Origin: Desulfobacterales bacterium
GTDB lineage: Bacteria; Desulfobacterota; Desulfobacteria; Desulfobacterales; JAUCGF01
Direction of reading: 5' to 3'
DNA length: 9,870 nt
Assembly (NCBI GenBank): GCA_029940345.1
Contig: JAOZRC010000150.1
Location: 1-9,870, forward strand
The notes beneath the pieces are model-generated. The model had not been told where the DNA came from and made no database searches. It saw nothing but the letters and a program-made list of their open reading frames with translations. The position numbers and the translations under genes are program-made. This document shows, piece after piece, positions 1 through 5,914 of this stretch (the first letter of the stretch is position 1; the number at the start of each line of letters is the position of its first letter).

Positions 1-52
1 CAGAACCGCTCTCACGCTTTTGCAGCCGATTTAAGACTTTTCAAACACGCTC
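1..52 (+). mobile_element. Right half of a MITE-like palindromic element (element A, copy 1), cut by the window edge
   Basis: These 52 bases match positions 2940-2991 at 49 of 52 positions in the same orientation, so this is the right arm of the element seen whole at 2833-2991. The left arm would lie outside the window. The arm ends in CAAACACGCTC, and the next three bases, TTA, are the complement of the stop codon of the TolC-like gene. The element therefore abuts that gene's 3' end. No transposase is encoded, so I infer a non-autonomous element moved by a transposase encoded elsewhere. Confidence 0.8.
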
Positions 53-2122
53 TTACATATCCTTAATAATCTGATCAAGCATTAATTGAAATGCGGGCGA
101 AGTGAAATTGGAAGCCGCATCTGACGATGTAACGACGCTGTTTTTCTTCTGCGCGTTATCGTCAAGGGGTTCAACATCGTCGCTATGCGCCGGTAATTGC
201 TCCGTTTGCTTCAAATGCTTCTCCGATTGTTCGGTATTATCCGTTTCAATTTCAGGTAATGTGGCATCTACGGCGGATGACGCCTTGGATGCATTATCAG
301 GCGCGATGTTCTCCTCCGCTATCTCCTTTGACTGGCTTTGTTTAAATCGTGCCGATGTCATTTCAGCGCCGTCGGAAATATCTCTGTTGATATTATCCAA
401 CATAAAAGTAAAGGCCGAAGTTTGTTGCGGTGATTGTGCCGACGGAACTGCAAGTGTTGGCGTAATGGGTTTTTCAGAAGTCGCTAAAGCACTGGTTGGG
501 GCTTGGTCTTCAGCAGCAATATCTTTTATCCCTATCTCTTCAGCCGGATTCTTGTGAATTCGTGGCGGCGTTGCCATATCTCCGCGGGAGATATCATGAC
601 TGACGTTATTCAGCATGAGGTTAAAAGCGGTGTCCTGCTGATATTTGACAGGCTCCGCTTGGACAAATTGGGCCGCTTCCATTTCCGGAAGAATCCTGCG
701 CGCCCGCTGCACTGCTCTTTGATCCAAAGACTCAAGCCCCACGGCGTTCAACAGGCGGTAATAAGCCAGATAATAATTCGACAATGACTGGGTGCGTTCA
801 AAAAAAGTTTCGGCGGTTTCTAATTCGTATTTTAATAAATCCAAAGACGAAAGTGATCCGCCGGTCTGCGCCCTGGGACGCGCGGCTTCGAGACGCTGCT
901 GATCAATATTAAATAATTCTTCGGCAAGTTCATAGCGGGATTTTACTTCTATAAGATTGGCATGGGCAATACGCACTTGAGCCATAATGCCAATGGAAAG
1001 CGCTATCGTTTGGGTTGTTATCTCTTCCAACTGGATATTCAAAGCGTTGTAGTTATAAATCTCCGAGGGAAGTTTCAATAAGTTGTAAACAGCACCCAAG
1101 GCAACATCCCACCAGCTTTGGTTATATAAATATTTGTTGGAAGAATCGGTGAAATTGGCAAAAAGCCGTACATTGGGAAACATCATCAACATGCTTTTGC
1201 GAGCCTCAACCGCAGTAATATGGCTTTCGATATCCAACTGGTAAAGTTCAGGGCGTTCATCCAAAGCAACTTGTTCAAGAATCTCAATCTCCGGCACTTC
1301 AATATTATTTAATTTTTCCAGGATCGAGGTGTCCACGCGGATTTCATTGACCGGCGCAAAGCCCATAAGAGAGCTTAATCGGATGCATGCGTTTTCATAG
1401 CTTCTGCGATACTCGGTCAACCGTTGTTTAAGCTTTTTCAACGCTTTGATTTTTGTTAATGCTTCCAACGGGCCGATTCTTTTGCTGGTGCGCAAGTCAT
1501 CAATAAGTGCTTCAGCCTTTTCCGATCTGTCAATCAGGTCTTTGATAGTTGTCATTTCATATTGGATGCTTGCCACCCGAAAATAAGCTTTGGCGACATC
1601 CAGCATCAGGTTTTGAGCGGTTCGACGCATCTGTTTTTCCTCCAGAAGCGCTTTATCGCTCTCATGAATCGAATTGTAGTAGGACAGGCCAAAATCAAGG
1701 ACACTGAACATCAGTTCCATGTGGAAGCGGCTTTCATCTTTTTCCGAGCTTTTACTCGGCTCCAACGTTTCAATACCGGTGGTGATAGATTCACTGCTGG
1801 CGCCCGATTCGTTACTGCGTGATCCCACCCGATAATTCAGATTCAAATCTGGAAGCATTCCCATAACAGCGGCAGTTTTACGTTCGTTCATAACAGCTTG
1901 CTGCAATTCGGCGGCTTTCAGATCAAGATTTTGGGCTAAGGCCTTTTCAATGCACCAGTGAAGGGTATGCACGGTATCATCCGGAACTGTGCGGTTTCTG
2001 ATCTGGCTGATATGTAATTGGGCGTTTTCGAGACGTTTGTGACGGAAATCAATCGTTTTTTCACATCCGGTCATAAAAACGATGATTAAAATAAAGGGTA
2101 TCCAGCGGGAAGACAGCGGCAT
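53..2122 (-). CDS. TolC-family outer-membrane efflux lipoprotein with an unusual motif-bearing C-terminal tail
   Basis: Likely an outer-membrane channel component (OMF) of a tripartite export or efflux system. It starts with a lipoprotein signal: a short basic N-terminus, a hydrophobic run, and the lipobox FMTGC with Cys20, followed by Glu, which suits outer-membrane sorting. Residues about 45-470 are helical and contain typical OMF features: the opening segment WCIEKALAQNLDLKAAELQ, the block near GMLPDLNLNYR, and a second repeat with ALDERPELYQLDIESHI and MLMMFPNVRLFANF. The protein is 689 residues, longer than usual OMFs of about 420-500. The extra 200 residues are Ser/Thr/Glu/Pro-rich, probably disordered, and carry a short motif three times (about 498-512, 569-583 and 676-689). 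An SD-like AAAGGA at 2132-2137 lies 9 nt before the ATG. No periplasmic adaptor or pump gene is in the window, so its partners are unknown. Confidence 0.88.
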   Translation of the reverse strand: MPLSSRWIPFILIIVFMTGCEKTIDFRHKRLENAQLHISQIRNRTVPDDTVHTLHWCIEKALAQNLDLKAAELQQAVMNERKTAAVMGMLPDLNLNYRVGSRSNESGASSESITTGIETLEPSKSSEKDESRFHMELMFSVLDFGLSYYNSIHESDKALLEEKQMRRTAQNLMLDVAKAYFRVASIQYEMTTIKDLIDRSEKAEALIDDLRTSKRIGPLEALTKIKALKKLKQRLTEYRRSYENACIRLSSLMGFAPVNEIRVDTSILEKLNNIEVPEIEILEQVALDERPELYQLDIESHITAVEARKSMLMMFPNVRLFANFTDSSNKYLYNQSWWDVALGAVYNLLKLPSEIYNYNALNIQLEEITTQTIALSIGIMAQVRIAHANLIEVKSRYELAEELFNIDQQRLEAARPRAQTGGSLSSLDLLKYELETAETFFERTQSLSNYYLAYYRLLNAVGLESLDQRAVQRARRILPEMEAAQFVQAEPVKYQQDTAFNLMLNNVSHDISRGDMATPPRIHKNPAEEIGIKDIAAEDQAPTSALATSEKPITPTLAVPSAQSPQQTSAFTFMLDNINRDISDGAEMTSARFKQSQSKEIAEENIAPDNASKASSAVDATLPEIETDNTEQSEKHLKQTEQLPAHSDDVEPLDDNAQKKNSVVTSSDAASNFTSPAFQLMLDQIIKDM

Positions 2123-2206
2123 TTTTCGATGTCCTTTATCAAGCTAGGGTTAAAAAGCATGAATTTTTTGTATCTTTTTAGGTGGGATTTCGTTAAGTTA
2201 TCTTGC

Positions 2207-2235
2207 TATTTAAAACAAAGAACACTCAAAGTCAA
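2207..2235 (-). promoter_or_regulatory. Candidate sigma-70-type promoter for the TolC-like gene
   Basis: On the minus strand, TTGACT (2230-2235) and TAAATA (2207-2212) are separated by exactly 17 bases. They lie about 85 bases before the start codon of the TolC-like gene, in AT-rich DNA. The -35 hexamer matches the consensus at 5 of 6 positions and the -10 is weaker. This rests on sequence pattern only. Confidence 0.4.
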
Positions 2236-2535
2236 TCATTTTCAAAAAAGCTATTTATGTGTAAAAGAAAACAAACAATGTGCAATAGTAATGCGGACTA
2301 TACAACGATCCCGTTTGGCATTTTGCTAAATTTTAAGCGTAAGTAAAAAACGATTAAGATTAAGAAATTTATATCTGGGCAGGTGATTGTCTGAACATCC
2401 ACAGCAATGAAGATAGATTCGTTGACACATTTTCTTGCAATTTCGGGATCAATAAAATAGTATAAGAGATTAAATTAAATACCACAATGACTTCCATGAA
2501 AACGTCCGACCTGTTCGGTATCATTCCTGGATAGC
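2236..2535. other. AT-rich intergenic spacer with no supported gene
   Basis: This is the spacer between two divergent genes (TolC-like on minus, small membrane protein on plus). The short open frames here have no convincing ribosome site and no recognisable composition. TTGACA occurs at 2422-2427, but no -10 box lies at a proper distance. The spacer must also carry the plus-strand promoter for the 86-residue gene; I cannot place it. No hairpin terminator or repeat stands out. Confidence 0.5.
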
Positions 2536-2546
2536 GGAGAGCCTTT

Positions 2547-2807
2547 ATGTATGTGATAGACAATCTGGATATATTTTACCTTGCTTTAAAGATTCTTATT
2601 TTAGTTTATTTCATTCTTGCGATTGTTGCCTTTCTTTTTATCAATCGGATCAGAAATGAAGTCATCGCAATACATGAGGAAATTTTTTATATGAATCGCA
2701 AATTGAATAAAATTCTGAAACTGCTTAATTTTAAAGAAGATAAAAGATTCGGGCCTTTAAGTGATCAACCCGCTCCCAAGGATACGAATGCACCTTTTCT
2801 TTTCTAA
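2547..2807 (+). CDS. Small single-pass membrane protein of unknown function (86 aa)
   Basis: I do not recognise this gene as a named family. The ATG has a GGAG ribosome site at 2536-2539 with 7 nt spacing, which supports real translation. Residues about 9-32 form one hydrophobic segment (LALKILILVYFILAIVAFLF). A charged, probably helical stretch follows (EVIAIHEEIFYMNRKLNKILKLLNF) that could be an amphipathic or coiled-coil segment. The end is a short polar tail rich in Pro and Asp. The layout resembles small inner-membrane accessory or scaffold proteins. tatD follows in the same direction, and without the 159-bp element between them the gap would be only about 35 bases, so the two were probably once co-transcribed. 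A functional link to TatD is not implied by the sequence. Confidence 0.7.
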   Translation: MYVIDNLDIFYLALKILILVYFILAIVAFLFINRIRNEVIAIHEEIFYMNRKLNKILKLLNFKEDKRFGPLSDQPAPKDTNAPFLF

Positions 2808-2832
2808 CCGCGGATTTGCGATGTCTCGCTAA

Positions 2833-2991
2833 GAGCCTGTTTGGAAAGTCGTGATCGAAGCGAAAAGTGTGAGAACGAGGGCTGATTTTCGCAAATTTCA
2901 GGGCAATAGCCGGCCTATTGGCCTGAAATTTGCGGAAATCAGAGCCGTTCTCACGCTTTTGCAGCCGATTTAAGACTTTTCAAACAGGCTC
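2833..2991. mobile_element. Complete MITE-like hairpin element (element A, copy 2), 159 bp
   Basis: The whole element is one long imperfect palindrome. It opens with GAGCCTGTTTGGAAAGTC and closes with GACTTTTCAAACAGGCTC, and the arms keep pairing inward (GTGAGAAC with GTTCTCAC; GCAAATTTCAGG with CCTGAAATTTGC). The turn is at CAATAGCCGGCCTATTG, about 2905-2921. TAA flanks both ends (2830-2832 and 2992-2994), consistent with a 3-bp TNA target duplication. A half copy lies at 1-52. IS5-type transposases are known to use TNA-like targets, so an IS5-family parent is possible; this is inference. It separates the 86-residue gene from tatD. An apparent upstream extension of tatD (2930-3004) is only the element's right arm read as codons. 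Confidence 0.85.
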
Positions 2992-2992
2992 T

Positions 2993-2999
2993 AAAGGAG
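2993..2999 (+). promoter_or_regulatory. Ribosome binding site that fixes the tatD start
   Basis: AAAGGAG lies 5 nt before the ATG at 3005 and directly after the end of element A. It decides in favour of the start at 3005 (MKLFDSHCHLDD) and against an in-frame ATG at 2930 that lies inside the element. Confidence 0.85.
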
Positions 3000-3004
3000 T
3001 TACA

Positions 3005-3790
3005 ATGAAATTATTTGACAGCCATTGTCATTTAGATGATGCGGTGTTTGCGAAAGATATGAATGAAATTTATCAGCGCATGGATGAAGCTGATGTGGTG
3101 AAAGCGATGACCGTCGGCATAGACCGCCAAAGTTCACAGAAAGCGGTCGCACTGGCAGACGCCCGGAAGCGCCTCTGTGCCGCGGTGGGGATTCATCCCC
3201 ACAACGCCAAAGACAGTACGGCCTCAGACCTGGCCATACTTAACAACCTGGCTAAAAATCCTGTGGTTAGGGCCTGGGGAGAAATCGGACTTGATTTCAA
3301 CCGGATGTTTTCACCGGTAAAAGATCAAGAGATGTGTTTACACATGCAAATTGAAATCGCCGAACCATTGAAACTGCCGATAATTTTTCATGAAAGAGAC
3401 ACCCAGGGGCGTTTGCTTGAAATTTTAGAAACGCAGAGGAATAAAATCGTCGGTGGTGTTATCCATTGTTTCAGCGGAAACCGGCAAGAATTGAAACGCT
3501 ATCTGGATATGGGGTTTTATATCGGCATCACCGGCATTCTGACGATTAAAGGCCGAGGTGCTTACTTGCGTAAATTGGTCACCTCTATTCCGGCTGAACA
3601 GATTCTGATTGAAACCGACGCGCCCTATTTAACGCCAGCGCCTCAAAAAAACCGCACCCGACGTAATGAACCCGCCTATGTTCGGTCGGTGTTGATCAAA
3701 TTAGCGCAAATCAGGAACGAAGACCCGGAACTTTTGGCGGATGTCATTTGGAAAAACACATGTCGGTTGTTCCAAGCTGATGCTGTGTAA
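3005..3790 (+). CDS. tatD: TatD-family metal-dependent hydrolase (putative deoxyribonuclease)
   Basis: A 261-residue cytosolic TatD-family enzyme of the amidohydrolase superfamily. Members use two divalent metals; E. coli TatD has 3'-5' exonuclease activity and others act on D-aminoacyl-tRNA or DNA. The full motif set is present: HxH in FDSHCHLDD (His7, His9), the GIHPHNAKD loop (63-70), Glu93 in GEIGLDFNR, His129 in LPIIFHERD, His154 in GVIHCFSGN, and Asp205 in IETDAPYLTP followed by KNRTRRNEP. All expected metal ligands are there and the length is normal, so the enzyme should be active. The start at 3005 is supported by a strong ribosome site and by the conserved N-terminus. A mobile element ends just upstream of the ribosome site and another begins just after the stop, so the gene sits between two insertions. 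Confidence 0.96.
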   Translation: MKLFDSHCHLDDAVFAKDMNEIYQRMDEADVVKAMTVGIDRQSSQKAVALADARKRLCAAVGIHPHNAKDSTASDLAILNNLAKNPVVRAWGEIGLDFNRMFSPVKDQEMCLHMQIEIAEPLKLPIIFHERDTQGRLLEILETQRNKIVGGVIHCFSGNRQELKRYLDMGFYIGITGILTIKGRGAYLRKLVTSIPAEQILIETDAPYLTPAPQKNRTRRNEPAYVRSVLIKLAQIRNEDPELLADVIWKNTCRLFQADAV

Positions 3791-3795
3791 AATCG

Positions 3796-3930
3796 GGCTA
3801 CCAACATAAGCCGGGACAGGCTGTGCGTATGTAACGCGGAAAGCTGTTCCGCGTCGACCACAGTCAATTCGAAGTTGAAAAAGCGGAACAGCTTACCGCT
3901 TTACTTTTGTCCCACTTTATGTTGTTAGCC
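3796..3930. mobile_element. 135-bp MITE-like element (element B) with 8-bp target-site duplication
   Basis: The ends are imperfect inverted repeats of about 23 bp (3796-3818 and 3908-3930), starting GGCTACCAACATAA on the left and ending TTATGTTGTTAGCC on the right. TAAAATCG occurs immediately outside both ends, at 3788-3795 and 3931-3938, a perfect 8-bp target-site duplication. The left duplicate includes the TAA stop codon of tatD. No coding potential is visible inside. The interior has overlapping hairpins: CGCGGAA/TTCCGCG at 3835-3853, and a perfect 12-bp stem between 3841-3852 and 3883-3894. An 8-bp duplication is known for IS1595-type and some other transposases; the family here is not determined. 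The hairpins may act as a terminator for tatD, although no U-run follows. Confidence 0.88.
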
Positions 3931-4038
3931 TAAAATCGTTCTACAAAAATTGATCTGGAAATCACCACAGCGTTCTTTTGCGGTCGGTTTTTGGAAATTG
4001 GACATCTACCCTATCGGTGTACGGTATTTACAGTGATA

Positions 4039-4371
4039 TTAAAAATTAATCTGCCATTTTGCGCCGATGTAAACAATATCGTTGTCATTAGCGCCGATCT
4101 CTTCCAAGTCAACAATACCAACTTCCGGTACGATAAAAAAACCCGGAGCCAGGGTGATTGATGTATTGAAATAGTATGACTGGTTGGCGACAGTATCCGC
4201 ACCGCTGGCATCAAGTTCATATTGAGAATAACCATAACCGGCTTCGGTTGTAAACATATCATTGAATTTAAACCCGATCACAGCCAGGCCACCCCAGGAA
4301 TTCACATCGGTCATTGATGAATCGAACGGGTTGTAATACGCAGGTATATTATCACCATATAGCCATGCCAT
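4039..4371 (-). pseudogene. C-terminal remnant of an outer-membrane porin
   Basis: The 110-residue frame reads as the last beta-strands of a porin: alternating aromatic and hydrophobic residues (NSWGGLAVIGFKFND, TEAGYGYSQYELD, QSYYFNTSITLAPGFFIVPE) and a terminal strand VYIGAKWQINF. The final Phe is the usual outer-membrane beta-barrel C-terminal signature. The style resembles the homotrimeric porins common in sulfate-reducing bacteria, which run to several hundred residues. Everything before this point is missing: there is no signal peptide, an in-frame TAA lies two codons before the first ATG, no ribosome site is visible, and only 40 bases separate it from the next gene. I call it a truncated pseudogene. 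A short expressed protein is possible but unlikely, since four or so strands cannot form a barrel. Confidence 0.72.
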
Positions 4372-4411
4372 TGATTATCTGAACGCTCGAAGCGGCTTGT
4401 ATGCGGTTTTA

Positions 4412-5071
4412 TTAAGTATCGCTTGAAACTATCTCTTGAAACTCCTCATATAATTCGCTTACACAATCGGGACATATACTCTGACTGAATTCGGCGCCGG
4501 AATGTTGTTTTATATATTGTTCCACTTGCAGCCAGTACCCTTTGTCATCCCTGATTTTTTTACAATTCGCGCAAATCGGTATCAAACCGCTTAACGTTTT
4601 GATTTCGCTCAAGGCTTCTTTGAGCTGCTGAACAAGCAGCTCCATTCCAAGGATCGTTTTTCTCAGTTTTATATGATTTTTTACACGGGCCTTTATCGTA
4701 ACGGGATAAAAGGGTTTGGTTATATAATCTGCTGCACCTAAATCAAATGCTTTGGCATCATCCATGACCTCTGAAATAGCGCTGATGAAAACCACCGGAA
4801 TGTACTTTGTTTTTTTAATTGCTTTTAACCTTTTACAAACTTCATATCCATCGATGCCAGGCATCATTATATCTAATAAAATCAAATCGGGTAACGGCAC
4901 AATCTGCGCCTTTTCAAGACCGCTTTCACCACTTGTCGCGGGAATGGTTGCATAATCATCTTTAAGTATTTCGATCAACATACGTATGTTTTCAGGCGCA
5001 TCATCTATAATGATCACTTTTGGTTTTTTGACTTGCTCCTTCATTTTGGCGAGCCTTTCAGTAGCTGACAT
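4412..5071 (-). CDS. Response regulator, REC domain plus Cys-rich putative zinc-binding tail (paralogue 1)
   Basis: A 219-residue single-domain regulator. The REC domain spans about 17-140: acidic pair Asp23-Asp24 in IIIDDAPEN, phospho-acceptor Asp67 in LILLDIMMPGIDGYEV, switch Ser97 and conserved Lys119 in AADYITKPF. A helical linker (about 137-160) leads to a C-terminal module with CANCKKIRDDKGYW (Cys167, Cys170) and SICPDC (Cys200, Cys203), two CX2C pairs as in a zinc ribbon. There is no DNA-binding, GGDEF or enzymatic output domain, so signalling is probably through protein contact. It lies 199 bases downstream of a close paralogue. The start is uncertain: the ATG at 5071 has no ribosome site, while an ATG at codon 10 (MKEQ, 5042-5044) is preceded by AAAGG at 9 nt spacing. 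Either start leaves the REC domain intact. Confidence 0.93.
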   Translation of the reverse strand: MSATERLAKMKEQVKKPKVIIIDDAPENIRMLIEILKDDYATIPATSGESGLEKAQIVPLPDLILLDIMMPGIDGYEVCKRLKAIKKTKYIPVVFISAISEVMDDAKAFDLGAADYITKPFYPVTIKARVKNHIKLRKTILGMELLVQQLKEALSEIKTLSGLIPICANCKKIRDDKGYWLQVEQYIKQHSGAEFSQSICPDCVSELYEEFQEIVSSDT

Positions 5072-5270
5072 ATTTGATAATACGACCAGGCGTTTTGATT
5101 TGACGTCAGGTTTTATTTAAGGTGATTTCCAGATAAGCGTGTACCGAACTAAGGGCATCCTTCATGCGCCAGTTCATGCTTTTTTGCATTTTGGTTTCAG
5201 GAATTTGGCCGGCGCCCCTGACACCCGGTTTCCATCACAAAAAAGTGTAGGATAGCAGGGCATGGTATAT

Positions 5271-5909
5271 TTATTTTCGGAATTCTGCTAAAATGTTTTC
5301 CTGAATTTTGGGGTACAATTTTTTGACACACTCAGGACATATGGAATGTGTAAAATCAGCATTTGAATGGTCCCTGACATACTGCTCCACCTGATTCCAA
5401 TACCCTTTATCATCTCTGATTTTTTTACAGTTGGCGCACATTGGTAAAAGACCGTTTAGCGTTTTAATTTTTGACACCGCATCTTGTAATTCCCGGATGA
5501 GTTTTTGCTGATCTGAAATGGCTTTTTTCAGTTTGATATGGTTCTTTACACGGGCCTTTACAGTGGCGGGATTAAACGGTTTGGGAATATAATCCGCCGC
5601 ACCTAACTTAAACGCCCTGGCATCATCCATTACCTCAGACATCGCCGTTATACAAATAATCGGAATATCTTTTGTCTTATCATTTTCTTTTAATCTTTTA
5701 CAGACTTCATATCCATCCATGACAGGCATCAGGATATCTAATAAAATCAAATCCGGCATGGGATCAGCCATCGCCTTTTTAAGCGCCTCCTCACCACTGA
5801 CAGCCGGAATCGTCGCGTAGTCATCTTTAAGTATTTCAATAAGTACGCGCAGGTTTTCAGCCGTATCATCAACAATAAGGATTTTGGGTTTGCCGGTTGG
5901 CACGTTCAT
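5271..5909 (-). CDS. Response regulator, REC domain plus Cys-rich putative zinc-binding tail (paralogue 2)
   Basis: A 212-residue protein with the same architecture as the gene at 4412-5071 and high identity along its whole length, clearly a tandem duplication. REC residues are intact: Asp14-Asp15 in LIVDDTAEN, phospho-acceptor Asp58 in LILLDILMPVMDGYEV, switch Thr88 in ICITAMSE and Lys110 in DYIPKPFNP. The linker is helical. The tail carries MCANCKKIRDDKGYW (Cys158, Cys161) and SICPECVKKLYP (Cys191, Cys194). It starts 5 nt after the stop of the HPt-sensor gene, with its ribosome site inside that gene's last codons, so the two are translationally coupled and this regulator is the likely partner of that HPt domain. 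No DNA-binding domain is present. The regulator differs from paralogue 1 in the switch residue (Thr rather than Ser) and in the loop after the REC strands, so the pair may have diverged in partner choice. Confidence 0.95.
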   Translation of the reverse strand: MNVPTGKPKILIVDDTAENLRVLIEILKDDYATIPAVSGEEALKKAMADPMPDLILLDILMPVMDGYEVCKRLKENDKTKDIPIICITAMSEVMDDARAFKLGAADYIPKPFNPATVKARVKNHIKLKKAISDQQKLIRELQDAVSKIKTLNGLLPMCANCKKIRDDKGYWNQVEQYVRDHSNADFTHSICPECVKKLYPKIQENILAEFRK

Positions 5910-5914
5910 TATTT

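Noticed and set aside
102..557. Plus-strand frame of 151 codons
   Set aside because: It lies antisense to the tail of the TolC-like gene and has no ribosome site or family features; it is a shadow frame. The same holds for the antisense frames inside the sensor and radical SAM genes.
2422..2427. TTGACA as a -35 box for the 86-residue gene
   Set aside because: The nearest AT-rich -10-like hexamers are 25 or more bases away, too far for a sigma-70 promoter.
2369..2563. Minus-strand frame of 64 codons in the AT-rich spacer
   Set aside because: It overlaps the ribosome site and start of the 86-residue gene on the other strand and shows no ribosome site of its own.
2930..3004. Upstream in-frame ATG extending TatD by 25 residues
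   Set aside because: The extension is the right arm of element A. A strong ribosome site and the conserved MKLFDSHCHLDD start support 3005.
5101..5108. Perfect palindrome TGACGTCA upstream of regulator 1
   Set aside because: An isolated 8-bp palindrome is too short to support an operator, and no second site or clear promoter lies next to it.
3952..5134. ATCTGGAAATCACC at 3952-3965 repeated inverted at 5121-5134, flanking the porin remnant and regulator 1
   Set aside because: A 14-base match without extension is within what chance gives in about 10 kb, and no further similarity surrounds it.
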